Shown one piece after another: positions 7,000-14,491 of a DNA stretch of 19,283 nt (position 1 is the stretch's first letter; the number at the start of each line of letters is the position of its first letter). The notes beneath the pieces are model-generated. The model saw only the letters and a program-made list of their open reading frames with translations. It had not been told where the DNA came from and did not search any database. Location of the stretch: NCBI GenBank assembly GCA_910584805.1, contig CAJUCB010000007.1:22967-42249 (forward strand), written 5' to 3'. The position numbers were made by a program, and so were the translations under genes. This DNA is from an uncultured Oscillospiraceae bacterium (GTDB lineage Bacteria; Bacillota; Clostridia; Oscillospirales; Oscillospiraceae).

Positions 7000-7686
7000 T
7001 CATTCCAGGACTTTTTCCGGGGTGAATTTCAAATAATCTGCCGAAATCATATGGTATTCCACACTCCCCTGTTTCCCTTGGAGCGCAAGGCGGTGGCTGG
7101 CCCCGTGGAGGTGGCCGTAATAGCAGGCCTTGACCTGGTATCTCTCCAAAAGCGCTAGGATGGGCTCACAACGGTAGCCGGTGTAGAAGGGTGGATAGTG
7201 GAGGAAGCACAGCTTTTCCGCCTCCCCCGCCGCTTTCAGGGACGCCTCCAAACGGATGAGTTCCCGGTTGAACACCTTCTGGTTCTGCCCTGCTTTTTCC
7301 TCCTCATAAAACCAGCCACGGGTGCCACACAGGGCCACGTCCCCGTAATAATGGCAGTTGTTGTGGAGGATACGCAGGCTGGAAAAGCCCTTCTCCGCAA
7401 AAAAACGCTCCATTTTTGCGGCGGTGTTCCACCAGTAATCGTGGTTGCCTTTGAGGAGCAGCTTTGTCCCTGGAAACGCATCCAGAAAGGCGAAATCTGC
7501 CTCCGACTCCTCTAGGCTCATTCCCCAGGACACGTCCCCGGCAATCACCAGGGTGTCCTCGGGCCGGAGCACCGACAGCCCCTGGGTCAGCTTTTCCTGA
7601 TAGCCCGCCCAAGCGCCGCCGAACACATCCATGGGTTTGTCTGCCCCCAAGGACAGGTGGGTGTCCCCTATCGCGTACAATGCCAC
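7000..7686 (-). CDS. Predicted metallophosphoesterase (calcineurin-like phosphohydrolase)
   Basis: This is a 228-residue cytosolic protein with the full set of calcineurin-like metal-binding motifs: GDTH (7-10), GDVSWGM starting at Gly50, GNHD (80-83) followed by YWW, a His in LHYPP near 163, and GHLHG (191-195). Such proteins use two metal ions (often Mn or Fe) to cut phosphomonoester or phosphodiester bonds. The substrate of this clostridial branch is not known to me. The length suggests a single catalytic domain, with no signal peptide or membrane segment. The start is GTG at 7686-7684; the preceding GGGGGATC is a weak ribosome binding site. Only 15 bases separate it from the thrC stop, so it is probably co-transcribed and possibly coupled with thrC, although no functional link is evident. 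Confidence 0.85.
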   Translation of the reverse strand: MALYAIGDTHLSLGADKPMDVFGGAWAGYQEKLTQGLSVLRPEDTLVIAGDVSWGMSLEESEADFAFLDAFPGTKLLLKGNHDYWWNTAAKMERFFAEKGFSSLRILHNNCHYYGDVALCGTRGWFYEEEKAGQNQKVFNRELIRLEASLKAAGEAEKLCFLHYPPFYTGYRCEPILALLERYQVKACYYGHLHGASHRLALQGKQGSVEYHMISADYLKFTPEKVLE

Positions 7687-7701
7687 AGTGATCCCCCGCC
7701 C

Positions 7702-9189
7702 TCAGCGCAGCATGTCCAGGACCACGTCCATCATGGCTTCCTTGTCCACAGTTTCCTGGAAGCGAACAGCCCTGTCCCGCAGGGAAGCCAGGGGCACCGG
7801 CGCAGGACGGCCGGAACGCTGGGCCAACTGATCCAGGGCATCCAGGCCCTCTCGGACCTCCTTCTCCCCCAAGCTCTTGAGCACATTGTCGCAGAACTTG
7901 AAGGGGCTGGCGGTGGAGACGAACACGGTCTTGTTCTTGTCCCCGCTCTCCTGACGGTAGCGCTCCATCACCGCGTAGGCCACAGCGGTGTGGGGATCAA
8001 TGAGATAGTTTTGCTCCGCCCAAACCTTGGCGATGGTGGCGCTGGTCTCTTCCTCGTCGCAGAAGCCGGCGGTAAAGTCCGCCCGAAGCTTCTCCATCAC
8101 GGGCGCGGGGACGGTATAGCTCCCCTTCTCCTTCAACTGCGCCATATAGTCCGCCACAGCTTTGTCGTCCTGGCCGGAGAGGGCGAAGAGCAAGCGTTCT
8201 AGGTTGCTGGAAACCAGGATGTCCATGGAGGGGGACATGGTGGTGTGGAAGGGGCGGTTCTTATTGTAGGTGCCGCTGTTGATAAAGTCCGTGAGGACGT
8301 TGTTGCTGTTGGAGGCACAGATGAGCTTACCCACAGGCAGGCCCATTTCCTTGGCATACCAGCAGGCCAGGATGTTGCCAAAGTTCCCGGTGGGCACGCA
8401 GTAATTCACCCGCTCCCCCATCTGAACCTTCCCCTGGCCCAGCAGGTCACAGTAGGCAGAGATATAATACACAAGCTGGGGCAGGATGCGGCCCCAGTTG
8501 ATGGAATTGGCAGAGGAGAAGAAATACCCCCGCTGGGCCAAATCCTCCCGGAGCTTTTCGTCGGAGAAAAGGACCTTCACTCCGGTCTGGGCATCGTCGA
8601 AGTTGCCCCGGACGGCGCATACCCCCACGTTGTCCCCCTGCTGGGTCTGCATTTGCAGTGCTTGGACAGCGGACACCCCGTCCTTGGGGTAAAACACCAG
8701 GATTTTCGTCCCTTTTACATCTTTGAAGCCCTCCAAAGCGGCCTTGCCGGTATCCCCAGAGGTGGCCACCAGGATGCACACCGTCTTTTCCTCCTGGTTC
8801 TTCACCAGAGAGGCAGAGAGCAAGTGGGGCAGAAGCTGCAATGCCATATCCTTAAACGCGGAGGTGGGGCCGTGCCACAGTTCCAGGCAGTAGGTGTCCT
8901 CGTTGATGCTGTGGAGGGGGGCAATGCGGCTGTCGTCAAACTTCTCCGCAGAGTACCCTGCCTGGGTGTAGCGGGTCAATTCTTCTTCGGAGAAATCCTC
9001 CAAGAAGAGCTTCATCACCGCCACCGCCCGCTGGCCATAGGACTTCCCCACCAGGTCCTGGAAAAACTCCGGGGTGAGCTTGGGCAGCATTTCGGGGGTC
9101 AGTAGTCCGCCATCCCGGGCCAACCCTTGGGCAATGGCCTGGCTAGCGCTGAGGGAGACGGTCTTATCTCTTGTGCTTACATAGTTCAT
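7702..9189 (-). CDS. thrC: Threonine synthase
   Basis: This PLP enzyme converts O-phospho-L-homoserine to L-threonine, the last step of threonine biosynthesis in the cytosol. The 495-residue length fits the long bacterial/yeast-type threonine synthase class. The N-terminus MNYVSTRD is typical. The PLP-binding lysine is Lys113 in HGPTSAFKDMALQ. The phosphate/PLP loops VATSGDTGKAA and VPTGNFGN are present, as is SNSNNVLTDF. The start is ATG 9189-9187. No good ribosome binding site precedes it; the nearest purine run, GAAAGG, is 13 bases away. A 63-base spacer separates it from yraN and holds no convincing promoter, so it may depend on read-through from the rbgA promoter. The start agrees well with the family N-terminus. 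Confidence 0.96.
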   Translation of the reverse strand: MNYVSTRDKTVSLSASQAIAQGLARDGGLLTPEMLPKLTPEFFQDLVGKSYGQRAVAVMKLFLEDFSEEELTRYTQAGYSAEKFDDSRIAPLHSINEDTYCLELWHGPTSAFKDMALQLLPHLLSASLVKNQEEKTVCILVATSGDTGKAALEGFKDVKGTKILVFYPKDGVSAVQALQMQTQQGDNVGVCAVRGNFDDAQTGVKVLFSDEKLREDLAQRGYFFSSANSINWGRILPQLVYYISAYCDLLGQGKVQMGERVNYCVPTGNFGNILACWYAKEMGLPVGKLICASNSNNVLTDFINSGTYNKNRPFHTTMSPSMDILVSSNLERLLFALSGQDDKAVADYMAQLKEKGSYTVPAPVMEKLRADFTAGFCDEEETSATIAKVWAEQNYLIDPHTAVAYAVMERYRQESGDKNKTVFVSTASPFKFCDNVLKSLGEKEVREGLDALDQLAQRSGRPAPVPLASLRDRAVRFQETVDKEAMMDVVLDMLR

Positions 9190-9252
9190 TGGGTATCACG
9201 TGCCTTTCTGAAAATCAAAACAATATCGTAAGATACGAACATCCTGCATGTA

Positions 9253-9621
9253 TCAAAACGCATTGGGCCAATGGCGGATCACCGGCTCCCGTGTCTGCTC
9301 CCCCTGGGGGGCATAGACCTCTACCACGTCGAAGCGGGGTTGGAGCTTAGAGGGATGTCCCGCCAAATAATGCAACGCCGCAGTGCGAAGTTTTTTCTGT
9401 TTAGACCAGGTGACGAACTCCCTTGCCTGGGCCATGCGGTCATTTTTCCGTAGCTTCACCTCCACAAAGCAGAGGTAACGCCCCTGGCTGGCCACCAAAT
9501 CCAGCTCCCCTTCCCGGCAACGGAAGCGGCGGTCTAGGATACAGTAGCCCGCCCGTTCCAAAAAGTGGGCCGCCTGTTCCTCACCCCATAGGCCCAGGGC
9601 CGTGCGGTCGCCGCCCCTCAC
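9253..9621 (-). CDS. yraN: YraN/UPF0102 family protein, predicted endonuclease-like fold
   Basis: This 122-residue cytosolic protein belongs to the UPF0102 family, whose fold resembles Holliday-junction resolvases and restriction endonucleases; its cellular role is not established. The family motifs are visible: a Gly-Glu near residues 13-14, GELDLVA (38-44), and VEVK (53-56) with a following Arg. Together these give the E-(x)n-ExD-(x)n-ExK arrangement of nuclease folds. The start is GTG at 9621-9619, overlapping the rnhB stop as GTGA. No ribosome binding site is visible; a 17-base palindrome sits where it would be, so translation probably depends on coupling to rnhB. The rnhB-yraN neighbourhood is common and suggests a DNA maintenance role, but this is inference. 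Confidence 0.9.
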   Translation of the reverse strand: MRGGDRTALGLWGEEQAAHFLERAGYCILDRRFRCREGELDLVASQGRYLCFVEVKLRKNDRMAQAREFVTWSKQKKLRTAALHYLAGHPSKLQPRFDVVEVYAPQGEQTREPVIRHWPNAF

Positions 9622-10220
9622 AGCTTTTTCAAAAAGCTACGGCGGTGGATGGGGCAGGGCCCAAACTCCCGCAGCAGGGCGTAGTGCAGTTTCGTAGGGT
9701 AGCCCTTATGCCGCTCAAAGCTGTATTGGGGATACTCCTCCGCCATGGTACACATGAAACGGTCCCGGGAGACCTTAGCCAGGATAGAGGCCGCCGAAAT
9801 GGAAGCGCTCTTCCCGTCCCCCTTCACAATGGTCTGGTTGGGCAGGGTAATTCCCTGGCTCCAATTCCCGTCGATGAGAGCAAAGTCAGGCGTTACAGAT
9901 AAGCCCTGGATGGCCCGTTCCATGGCCAGCATCCGGGCGTTCAGGATGTTCACCTGGTCAATCTCCCGCTCATCTGCCCAGCCCACACACCAGGCCACCG
10001 CCGCCTGGGTGATCTGCTCATACAACGCTTCCCGGCGCTTTTCCGTGACCTTTTTGGAATCGTTTAAGTAGGGGGCAGTCCAACCCCTGGGAAGGATCAC
10101 TGCCCCGGCGCACACCGGCCCCGCCAGAGGGCCCACACCGGCCTCGTCCACACCGCACACCAGGGTGTGGCCCTGGGCGAAGCAGCCCTCCTCTATGGCC
10201 CAGAACTCAGTCGCCTCCAT
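9618..10220 (-). CDS. rnhB: Ribonuclease HII with an altered GRG motif
   Basis: RNase HII cuts RNA in RNA-DNA hybrids and nicks 5' of single ribonucleotides in DNA, starting ribonucleotide excision repair. The 200-residue protein keeps the four acidic metal ligands: Asp25 and Glu26 (GVDEAG), Asp117 (ALIDGN) and Asp135 (KGDGKS). It also has LNDSKKVTEKRREAL (52-66) and HKGYPT. The family's GRG motif, which contacts the RNA-DNA junction, reads GVG here: Val29 replaces Arg, codon GTG. The start is ATG 10220-10218 with GGAGGAGA just upstream. It overlaps the end of rbgA by 14 bases and the start of yraN by four. Its assignment is secure; whether it keeps full activity at single ribonucleotides is an open question. 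Confidence 0.95.
   Translation of the reverse strand: MEATEFWAIEEGCFAQGHTLVCGVDEAGVGPLAGPVCAGAVILPRGWTAPYLNDSKKVTEKRREALYEQITQAAVAWCVGWADEREIDQVNILNARMLAMERAIQGLSVTPDFALIDGNWSQGITLPNQTIVKGDGKSASISAASILAKVSRDRFMCTMAEEYPQYSFERHKGYPTKLHYALLREFGPCPIHRRSFLKKL
9622..9638. repeat. 17-base palindrome at the rnhB-yraN junction
   Basis: AGCTTTTT and AAAAAGCT are perfect inverted copies around one central C. The element encodes the last rnhB residues (SFLKKL) and occupies the place where a yraN ribosome binding site would be. In RNA it would form a short A/U-rich hairpin. Confidence 0.6.
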
Positions 10221-11082
10221 GGCTCTCCTCCAAGTCCTCTGGCAGCTCCAAGGTAATACGCCCCAGCTTTCCCCCCCGGAACTCGTCCAGAAGGATGTTG
10301 GCCATACGTTCCAAATCCACCTCGCCGCCAGAGATCAAAAAGCCACGCTTCCGGGCCCCTTCCTCCAACAATTCCCAGCCGGTCTTGCCCTCTTGGGGCT
10401 GAATCTTGAAACGGGCGGTGAGAGCCTCCGGCTTGCGCTTGGCCAACAGTTCAATGAGATGGCAGGACAAGGTTTCCACGTCCATGATAGCATCCCGTAC
10501 CGCCCCAGTGAACGCCAAATGGAGGCCGATGGTCTCGTCCTCAAACTTGGGCCACAGGATGCCAGGGGTGTCTAACAGCTCCAAGCTCTGGTCCACGGTA
10601 ATCCACTGCTTCCCCCGGGTAACCCCAGGGCGGTCAGAGGCCTTGGCAGACTTGCGCTTGGCAACTTTATTGATAAAGGTAGATTTCCCTACATTGGGGA
10701 TACCCACTACCATGGCCCGGACAGGACGCCCCACCTGGCCTTTCTCCCGCCAGCGGGCAATCTGTTCCTTCAAAGCCTCCTGCATCACCGGGGAGAACCG
10801 CTTCACCCCTGTGCCGCTTCGGGCATCGCACTCCAACACAGATATCCCCCGGGCCCGGTAATAGGCCCCCCAGGCCTTGCTGGCAGCGGGGTCCGCCTGG
10901 TCGGCCCGGTTGAGGATCACAACCCTGGGCTTCTCCCCTACCAGCTCGTCGATGTCTGGATTCCGGCTGGCAATGGGGATACGGGCGTCAATCACCTCAG
11001 CCACCACGTCCACAAATTTCAAATTTTCCGCGATCATCCGCCGGGTCTTGGTCATGTGACCGGGGTACCACTGGATGTTCAT
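10207..11082 (-). CDS. rbgA: Ribosome biogenesis GTPase RbgA (YlqF)
   Basis: RbgA is a circularly permuted GTPase needed for late 50S subunit maturation. The 291-residue product shows the permuted order: G4 NRAD (58-61), then G1 GIPNVGKS (127-134), G2 Thr near 155 and G3 DTPG (171-174). The N-terminus MNIQWYPGHMTKTRR is diagnostic. A C-terminal helical RNA-binding domain follows from about 200. The reading frame is open upstream to 11130, but ATG 11082 is preferred because the family begins exactly there. AGAGGGGG lies about 10 bases upstream, and the ATG at 11130 would lie only about 8 bases after the predicted transcription start. The gene has its own promoter and leads the rbgA-rnhB-yraN unit. 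The C-terminus overlaps rnhB. Confidence 0.96.
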   Translation of the reverse strand: MNIQWYPGHMTKTRRMIAENLKFVDVVAEVIDARIPIASRNPDIDELVGEKPRVVILNRADQADPAASKAWGAYYRARGISVLECDARSGTGVKRFSPVMQEALKEQIARWREKGQVGRPVRAMVVGIPNVGKSTFINKVAKRKSAKASDRPGVTRGKQWITVDQSLELLDTPGILWPKFEDETIGLHLAFTGAVRDAIMDVETLSCHLIELLAKRKPEALTARFKIQPQEGKTGWELLEEGARKRGFLISGGEVDLERMANILLDEFRGGKLGRITLELPEDLEESHGGD

Positions 11083-11121
11083 ACCTTCCCGGCCCCCTCT
11101 CTTTTGTATCCTAATTTGAGT

Positions 11122-11135
11122 TTGCATCATTGCAT
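11122..11135. repeat. TTGCAT direct repeat in the rbgA leader
   Basis: Two copies of TTGCAT (plus strand) are spaced 8 bases start to start, just after the predicted rbgA transcription start. This could be a small operator, but so short a repeat may be chance. Confidence 0.25.
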
Positions 11136-11144
11136 GAATGCTTT

Positions 11145-11173
11145 ATTATACATGATTTTTTCCCTTCTGAAAA
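11145..11173 (-). promoter_or_regulatory. Sigma-A promoter of rbgA
   Basis: The minus strand has TTTTCA (11173-11168, four of six matches to TTGACA), a 17-base spacer and a perfect TATAAT (11150-11145). The start would be near 11138, giving a leader of about 56 bases before ATG 11082. It lies in the 160-base gap after the cobalamin operon and marks the start of a new transcription unit. Confidence 0.75.
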
Positions 11174-11202
11174 GGGGGAATTTCTCTATATATTGACCAG
11201 AA

Positions 11203-11232
11203 GGGCAACAGTCCATGACAAATTGTTGTCCC
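11203..11232 (-). terminator. Possible weak terminator of the cobalamin operon
   Basis: On the minus strand GGG(A)CAACA pairs with TGTTGCCC, an 8-bp stem with one bulge and a 13-base loop, starting about 10 bases after the cbiC stop. It is followed by only TTCTGG, so the U-run is poor. A second small hairpin (CCCTT/AAGGG, near 11161-11175) overlaps the rbgA -35 region and lacks a U-run too. Some read-through into rbgA is likely. Confidence 0.3.
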
Positions 11233-11242
11233 CCGTCGCAAT

Positions 11243-11926
11243 TTATCCCTGCCATCCCCGGTCTGCGGGGTCCAAGGTCCCAGCAGCAGTGTACAGCAAT
11301 GCGTTACAGATTGCGGCAGCCACATTGCTCCCCCCCTTGCGGCCCATGGCCACAATGGCGGGGACCTGCCAGCGATAGCAACAGTCCCACAGACGTTCCT
11401 TGCTCTCCACCACATTCACAAAACCCACAGGCACGGCAATCACCAGCGCCGGGCGGTACCCCCGTTCCATCTCCTGGCAGAGGCTGAACAGGGCCGTGGG
11501 GGCATTGCCGATGGCAAAAACCCCGTTGGGCACAGCTTGCGCCGCTTTTTTCATGGACACAACAGCCCGGGTCGTCCCCTCATTTCGGGCAGCCTGGGCC
11601 ACCTCCGGGTCTGCCATAAAACAATAGGCCTTGCCCCCCAGACGTTCCAGTGCCGCCTTGCTCACCCCAGCCAGAGCCATATTGGTGTCGGTGACAATAG
11701 GGGTCCCGGCCCCCAGGGCCGCTTCCCCCAAGGCAACGGCATCGGGCGTAAACCGCAAATGTTTCACATAGTCAAAATCCGCCGTGGTATGGATTACCCG
11801 CCGCACCACGGCAGCATTCTCCTCCGGCAACACAATTCCACGCTGCTCCAACTCCTGGCAGATGATTGCCATACTGCTGCGCTCAATATCCCCTGGAAGG
11901 GTATGCTTTATCGTTCTATCTTGCAA
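11243..11926 (-). CDS. cbiC: Precorrin-8X/cobalt-precorrin-8 methylmutase
   Basis: CbiC (CobH) moves a methyl group from C-11 to C-12 of precorrin-8 to give hydrogenobyrinate or cobyrinate, the last corrin-ring step before amidation. The 227-residue length fits the family. Catalytic His46 lies in RRVIHTTADFDY. Conserved segments TDTNMALAG (79-87), FAIGNAPTALF (137-147) and GRKGGSNVAAA (195-205) are present. The start is TTG at 11926-11924, with GAGGAG 9 bases upstream; it gives the expected N-terminal pattern of a Pro-x-Asp-Ile-Glu motif followed by Ser. It overlaps the end of cbiP by 19 bases, so it is translationally coupled. It is the last gene of the operon, placed after genes that act later in the pathway. 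In an anaerobe the cobalt-containing substrate is more likely. Confidence 0.95.
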   Translation of the reverse strand: MQDRTIKHTLPGDIERSSMAIICQELEQRGIVLPEENAAVVRRVIHTTADFDYVKHLRFTPDAVALGEAALGAGTPIVTDTNMALAGVSKAALERLGGKAYCFMADPEVAQAARNEGTTRAVVSMKKAAQAVPNGVFAIGNAPTALFSLCQEMERGYRPALVIAVPVGFVNVVESKERLWDCCYRWQVPAIVAMGRKGGSNVAAAICNALLYTAAGTLDPADRGWQG

Positions 11927-13428
11927 GCGTTCTCTCTCCTCTTTTCTCCGGTCAGCCCCATCATGTCATAGACCGCCGCCAGATCCAAACTGGCCCGTAC
12001 GCCCTCTGCCAGCTTATCGAACTGTTCCTGCTGATAGGCCCAATGGGATACCACCGGTTTTTTCTCCATCTCCACGCCCTTACGATGGCACAGCATCTGT
12101 GCCACATACTCTGTCAAGGCCCCGGAATCGAACAATCCATGAAGATACGTTCCAAATACATTGCCCCTGGCGCAGCCCTCTGGCCGGCCATCGGGGAATC
12201 GGGCAAAGGCCTCTCCCCCCACGATAGACTTCCCCGTGTGGATCTCATAGGCCTCTAACTCCGCCCCTGCCAAGGGCAGCGCCTGGACGGTGGCCCGCAC
12301 CCTGGTGCGGGTCTTTTGGGCGGTAAATACGGTATCCACAGGCAGCAAGCCCAGACCTTCCAAGCTTCTTCCAGACACGCCCTCCGTCCCTTCTGGGTCG
12401 GATAAGGAGTTCCCCAGCATCTGATACCCGCCACACACACCCAACACCGGTGTTCCGCCGGCAGCACAGGCCAAAACACTGGCCTCCAACCCCTGCTCCC
12501 GCAGCCAGAGGAGGTCGTCCAAGGTGCTCTTTGTCCCCGGCAAGATAAGCAAATCCGGCGTGCCCAGCTCCCGTAGGGTCTGAACATAACGCACCCCCAT
12601 CAGTGGATGGGCCTCTAAGGGGGCAAAGTCTGTAAAGTTGGAGATATGGGGGAGCCGGATCACCGCCACATCCAGGGATGTCTCTTCCTCCCGCCGGGTC
12701 AGCCGGGGGGCAAGGGAATCCTCGTCGTCCAAATCCACTGGGAGGTAGGGCACCACTCCCAGCACTGGCAGGCCAGTCTTTTCCTCCAACATAGTAAGGC
12801 CTGGGCGAAGCAGGGCCTCGTCCCCTCGAAACTTGTTGATAATAAGCCCCCGAATCCGTGCCCGCTCCTGGGACTCCAAGAGGGCAACGGTTCCGTAGAG
12901 CTGGGCAAACACCCCCCCTCGGTCGATGTCCCCCGCCAGGAGCACCGGAGCATCCACCAACTCCGCCAGGCCCATATTTACAATATCGTCCGCTTTCAAA
13001 TTGATTTCCGCCGGGCTCCCCGCCCCCTCAATGACGATAATGTCGTATTGGGCGGCAAGGCTCTCATAAGCGGATAAAATATCTGGAATCAGGCTTCGCT
13101 TCTGGCGGAAATACTCCACCGCAGACATCTGCCCCAAGATTTCCCCCTTCAAGATCACCTGGCTGCCTGTGTCGCTGGATGGTTTCAACAGGATGGGGTT
13201 CATCCGCACATCCGGTTCCACCCCGGCGGCCTGGGCCTGGACTACCTGGGCCCGTCCCATCTCCAATCCATCCCGGGTTACATAGCTGTTGAGGGCCATA
13301 TTCTGGCTTTTGAAGGGGGCGGTGCGGTAGCCGTCCTGGGCAAAGATACGGCACAGGGCAGTACACAGCAAGCTCTTCCCCACCCCAGACATGGTCCCTT
13401 GCACCATAATACACCGGGCTTTCCTCAT
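11908..13428 (-). CDS. cbiP: Cobyric acid synthase
   Basis: CbiP (CobQ) amidates positions b, d, e and g of the corrin ring using glutamine and ATP, turning cobyrinate a,c-diamide (adenosylated) into cobyric acid. The 506-residue protein has an N-terminal dethiobiotin-synthetase-like ATP domain with P-loop GTMSGVGKS (11-19), KPSSDTGSQVILKG (82-95) and IEGAGSPAEINL. Its C-terminal class I glutamine amidotransferase domain has nucleophile Cys332 in GVCGGYQMLG and His430 in TYLHGLFD. Length and order are normal. The start ATG 13428-13426 overlaps the cobD stop as ATGA. It works on the product of cbiA, at the far end of the operon, and supplies cbiB. Confidence 0.97.
   Translation of the reverse strand: MRKARCIMVQGTMSGVGKSLLCTALCRIFAQDGYRTAPFKSQNMALNSYVTRDGLEMGRAQVVQAQAAGVEPDVRMNPILLKPSSDTGSQVILKGEILGQMSAVEYFRQKRSLIPDILSAYESLAAQYDIIVIEGAGSPAEINLKADDIVNMGLAELVDAPVLLAGDIDRGGVFAQLYGTVALLESQERARIRGLIINKFRGDEALLRPGLTMLEEKTGLPVLGVVPYLPVDLDDEDSLAPRLTRREEETSLDVAVIRLPHISNFTDFAPLEAHPLMGVRYVQTLRELGTPDLLILPGTKSTLDDLLWLREQGLEASVLACAAGGTPVLGVCGGYQMLGNSLSDPEGTEGVSGRSLEGLGLLPVDTVFTAQKTRTRVRATVQALPLAGAELEAYEIHTGKSIVGGEAFARFPDGRPEGCARGNVFGTYLHGLFDSGALTEYVAQMLCHRKGVEMEKKPVVSHWAYQQEQFDKLAEGVRASLDLAAVYDMMGLTGEKRRENACKIER
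11936..11941 (-). promoter_or_regulatory. cbiC ribosome binding site supporting a TTG start
   Basis: GAGGAG lies 9 bases before TTG 11926-11924 and inside the 3' end of cbiP. The next in-frame Met is codon 19, past the conserved N-terminal motif, so the TTG is preferred. Confidence 0.7.
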
Positions 13429-14477
13429 GACAACACCTCCTCAAGGGCACGGAGCAACACTTGATTGTCCAAGCCCGTGCGCACAGCAACGCGATACCAG
13501 TTTCCTTCTAAGTTGTGGTAGTTCCCGCAATCCCGGAGCAAAATTCCCCGCTGACGCAAGTGGGCAGATAAAGGCTTGGGGGCACGAAACAGCAGGTAAT
13601 TGGCCTCCCCTGGCACAACTGTAAGTCCCAGAGCTTCCAGCCCTTGCCGCAATAAGGGGCGCTGTTCTTGGATTAAGGTACGCAGCGTTTTGACATACGC
13701 CACCTCCCTCAAGGCGGCCACCCCCGCCGCCTGGGCCAGCCCCGACACAGACCAGGGAGGGCCAGCGTTTTCCACCTTCTTCAACAGCGGAGCTTGGGCC
13801 AAAGCATAGCCCAGGCGCACTCCCGCCATTCCGTAGAATTTGGTAAAGGCCTTTAGCAACAAAAGATTGGGGCACTCTCCCAAAACATCCACCATACTGT
13901 GGGACTTGGGCTGGTCCAAAAAGGAGTTGAAGCACTCATCCACCACCAATACAGCACCCACCTCCTGGCAGCGCTGGACAATCTTCCAAAGCAGCTTCTG
14001 GGGGGTAGTGCGCCCCGTAGGGTTGTTGGGCTCACAGAGAAATACCATCCCGATCCCCTGGGTTAGATACTGCAAAATATCCTCCTGGGGCACAAAGTCA
14101 TGGGCCTCTCCCAAGGGATAGTGCAGTGTATCACAGCCCACCGTATCCAACGCCGCCTCATATTCTGAAAACGTAGGGGCCAGCACCAGGGCCCGTCTGG
14201 GCTGGAAGGCCAGCACCCCTCGGTAGATCAGCTCCGCCGCGCCGTTGCCGCACAAGACTTGCTCCGGCTCCACCCCCTCTGTCCCGGCAATGGCCTGGCG
14301 CAGCGTCCGGCAAAGGGGGTCCGGGTAGCGGTCCACTGCCTGTGCGGCGGTGGCAATGGCCGCCTGCACCCCCCTGGGTGTGCCCAGGGGGCTCACGCTG
14401 GCGGAGAAATCCAGGGGCACCGCACCATATTCCGCCACAAAGCTTGCCCAATCCCCCCCATGAGGCAGACGATCCAC
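13425..14477 (-). CDS. cobD: L-threonine-O-3-phosphate decarboxylase
   Basis: This fold-type I PLP enzyme makes (R)-1-amino-2-propanol O-2-phosphate, the linker that CbiB attaches to cobyric acid. The 350-residue product resembles histidinol-phosphate aminotransferase but has CobD hallmarks: HGGD at residues 6-9, DFSASVSPLG (23-32), NNPTG (151-155), the PLP lysine Lys213 in FTKFYGMAGVRLGY, and RDCGNY near 315-320. The start is GTG at 14477-14475 with GGGAGG 8 bases upstream. The frame stays open to 14531, but that would overlap the cbiB end and add unrelated residues before the conserved HGGD. A HisC role is unlikely because of these motifs and the position between cbiB and cbiP. No zinc-binding C-terminal extension is present. 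Confidence 0.92.
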   Translation of the reverse strand: MDRLPHGGDWASFVAEYGAVPLDFSASVSPLGTPRGVQAAIATAAQAVDRYPDPLCRTLRQAIAGTEGVEPEQVLCGNGAAELIYRGVLAFQPRRALVLAPTFSEYEAALDTVGCDTLHYPLGEAHDFVPQEDILQYLTQGIGMVFLCEPNNPTGRTTPQKLLWKIVQRCQEVGAVLVVDECFNSFLDQPKSHSMVDVLGECPNLLLLKAFTKFYGMAGVRLGYALAQAPLLKKVENAGPPWSVSGLAQAAGVAALREVAYVKTLRTLIQEQRPLLRQGLEALGLTVVPGEANYLLFRAPKPLSAHLRQRGILLRDCGNYHNLEGNWYRVAVRTGLDNQVLLRALEEVLS

Positions 14478-14485
14478 GCTCTTTT

Positions 14486-14491
14486 CCTCCC
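14486..14491 (-). promoter_or_regulatory. cobD ribosome binding site supporting a GTG start
   Basis: GGGAGG lies 8 bases before GTG 14477-14475 and directly after the cbiB stop codon (TAA at 14494-14492). It selects this start over codons further upstream in the same frame. Confidence 0.8.

Noticed and set aside
6975..7008. Inverted repeat CTGGAAT/ATTCCAG at the end of the metallophosphoesterase gene
   Set aside because: The loop is 20 bases and no U-run follows on the minus strand, so it does not look like a terminator; 7 bp may be chance.
9190..9252. T-box or other threonine-responsive leader before thrC
   Set aside because: The gap is only 63 bases, too short for a T-box. Only 5-bp repeats (GATAC/GTATC and TCGTA/TACGA) were found, and no convincing promoter.
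13425..14477. Histidinol-phosphate aminotransferase instead of CobD
   Set aside because: The N-terminal HGGD, the TKFYG lysine context, the RDCGNY segment and the position between cbiB and cbiP favour threonine-phosphate decarboxylase.
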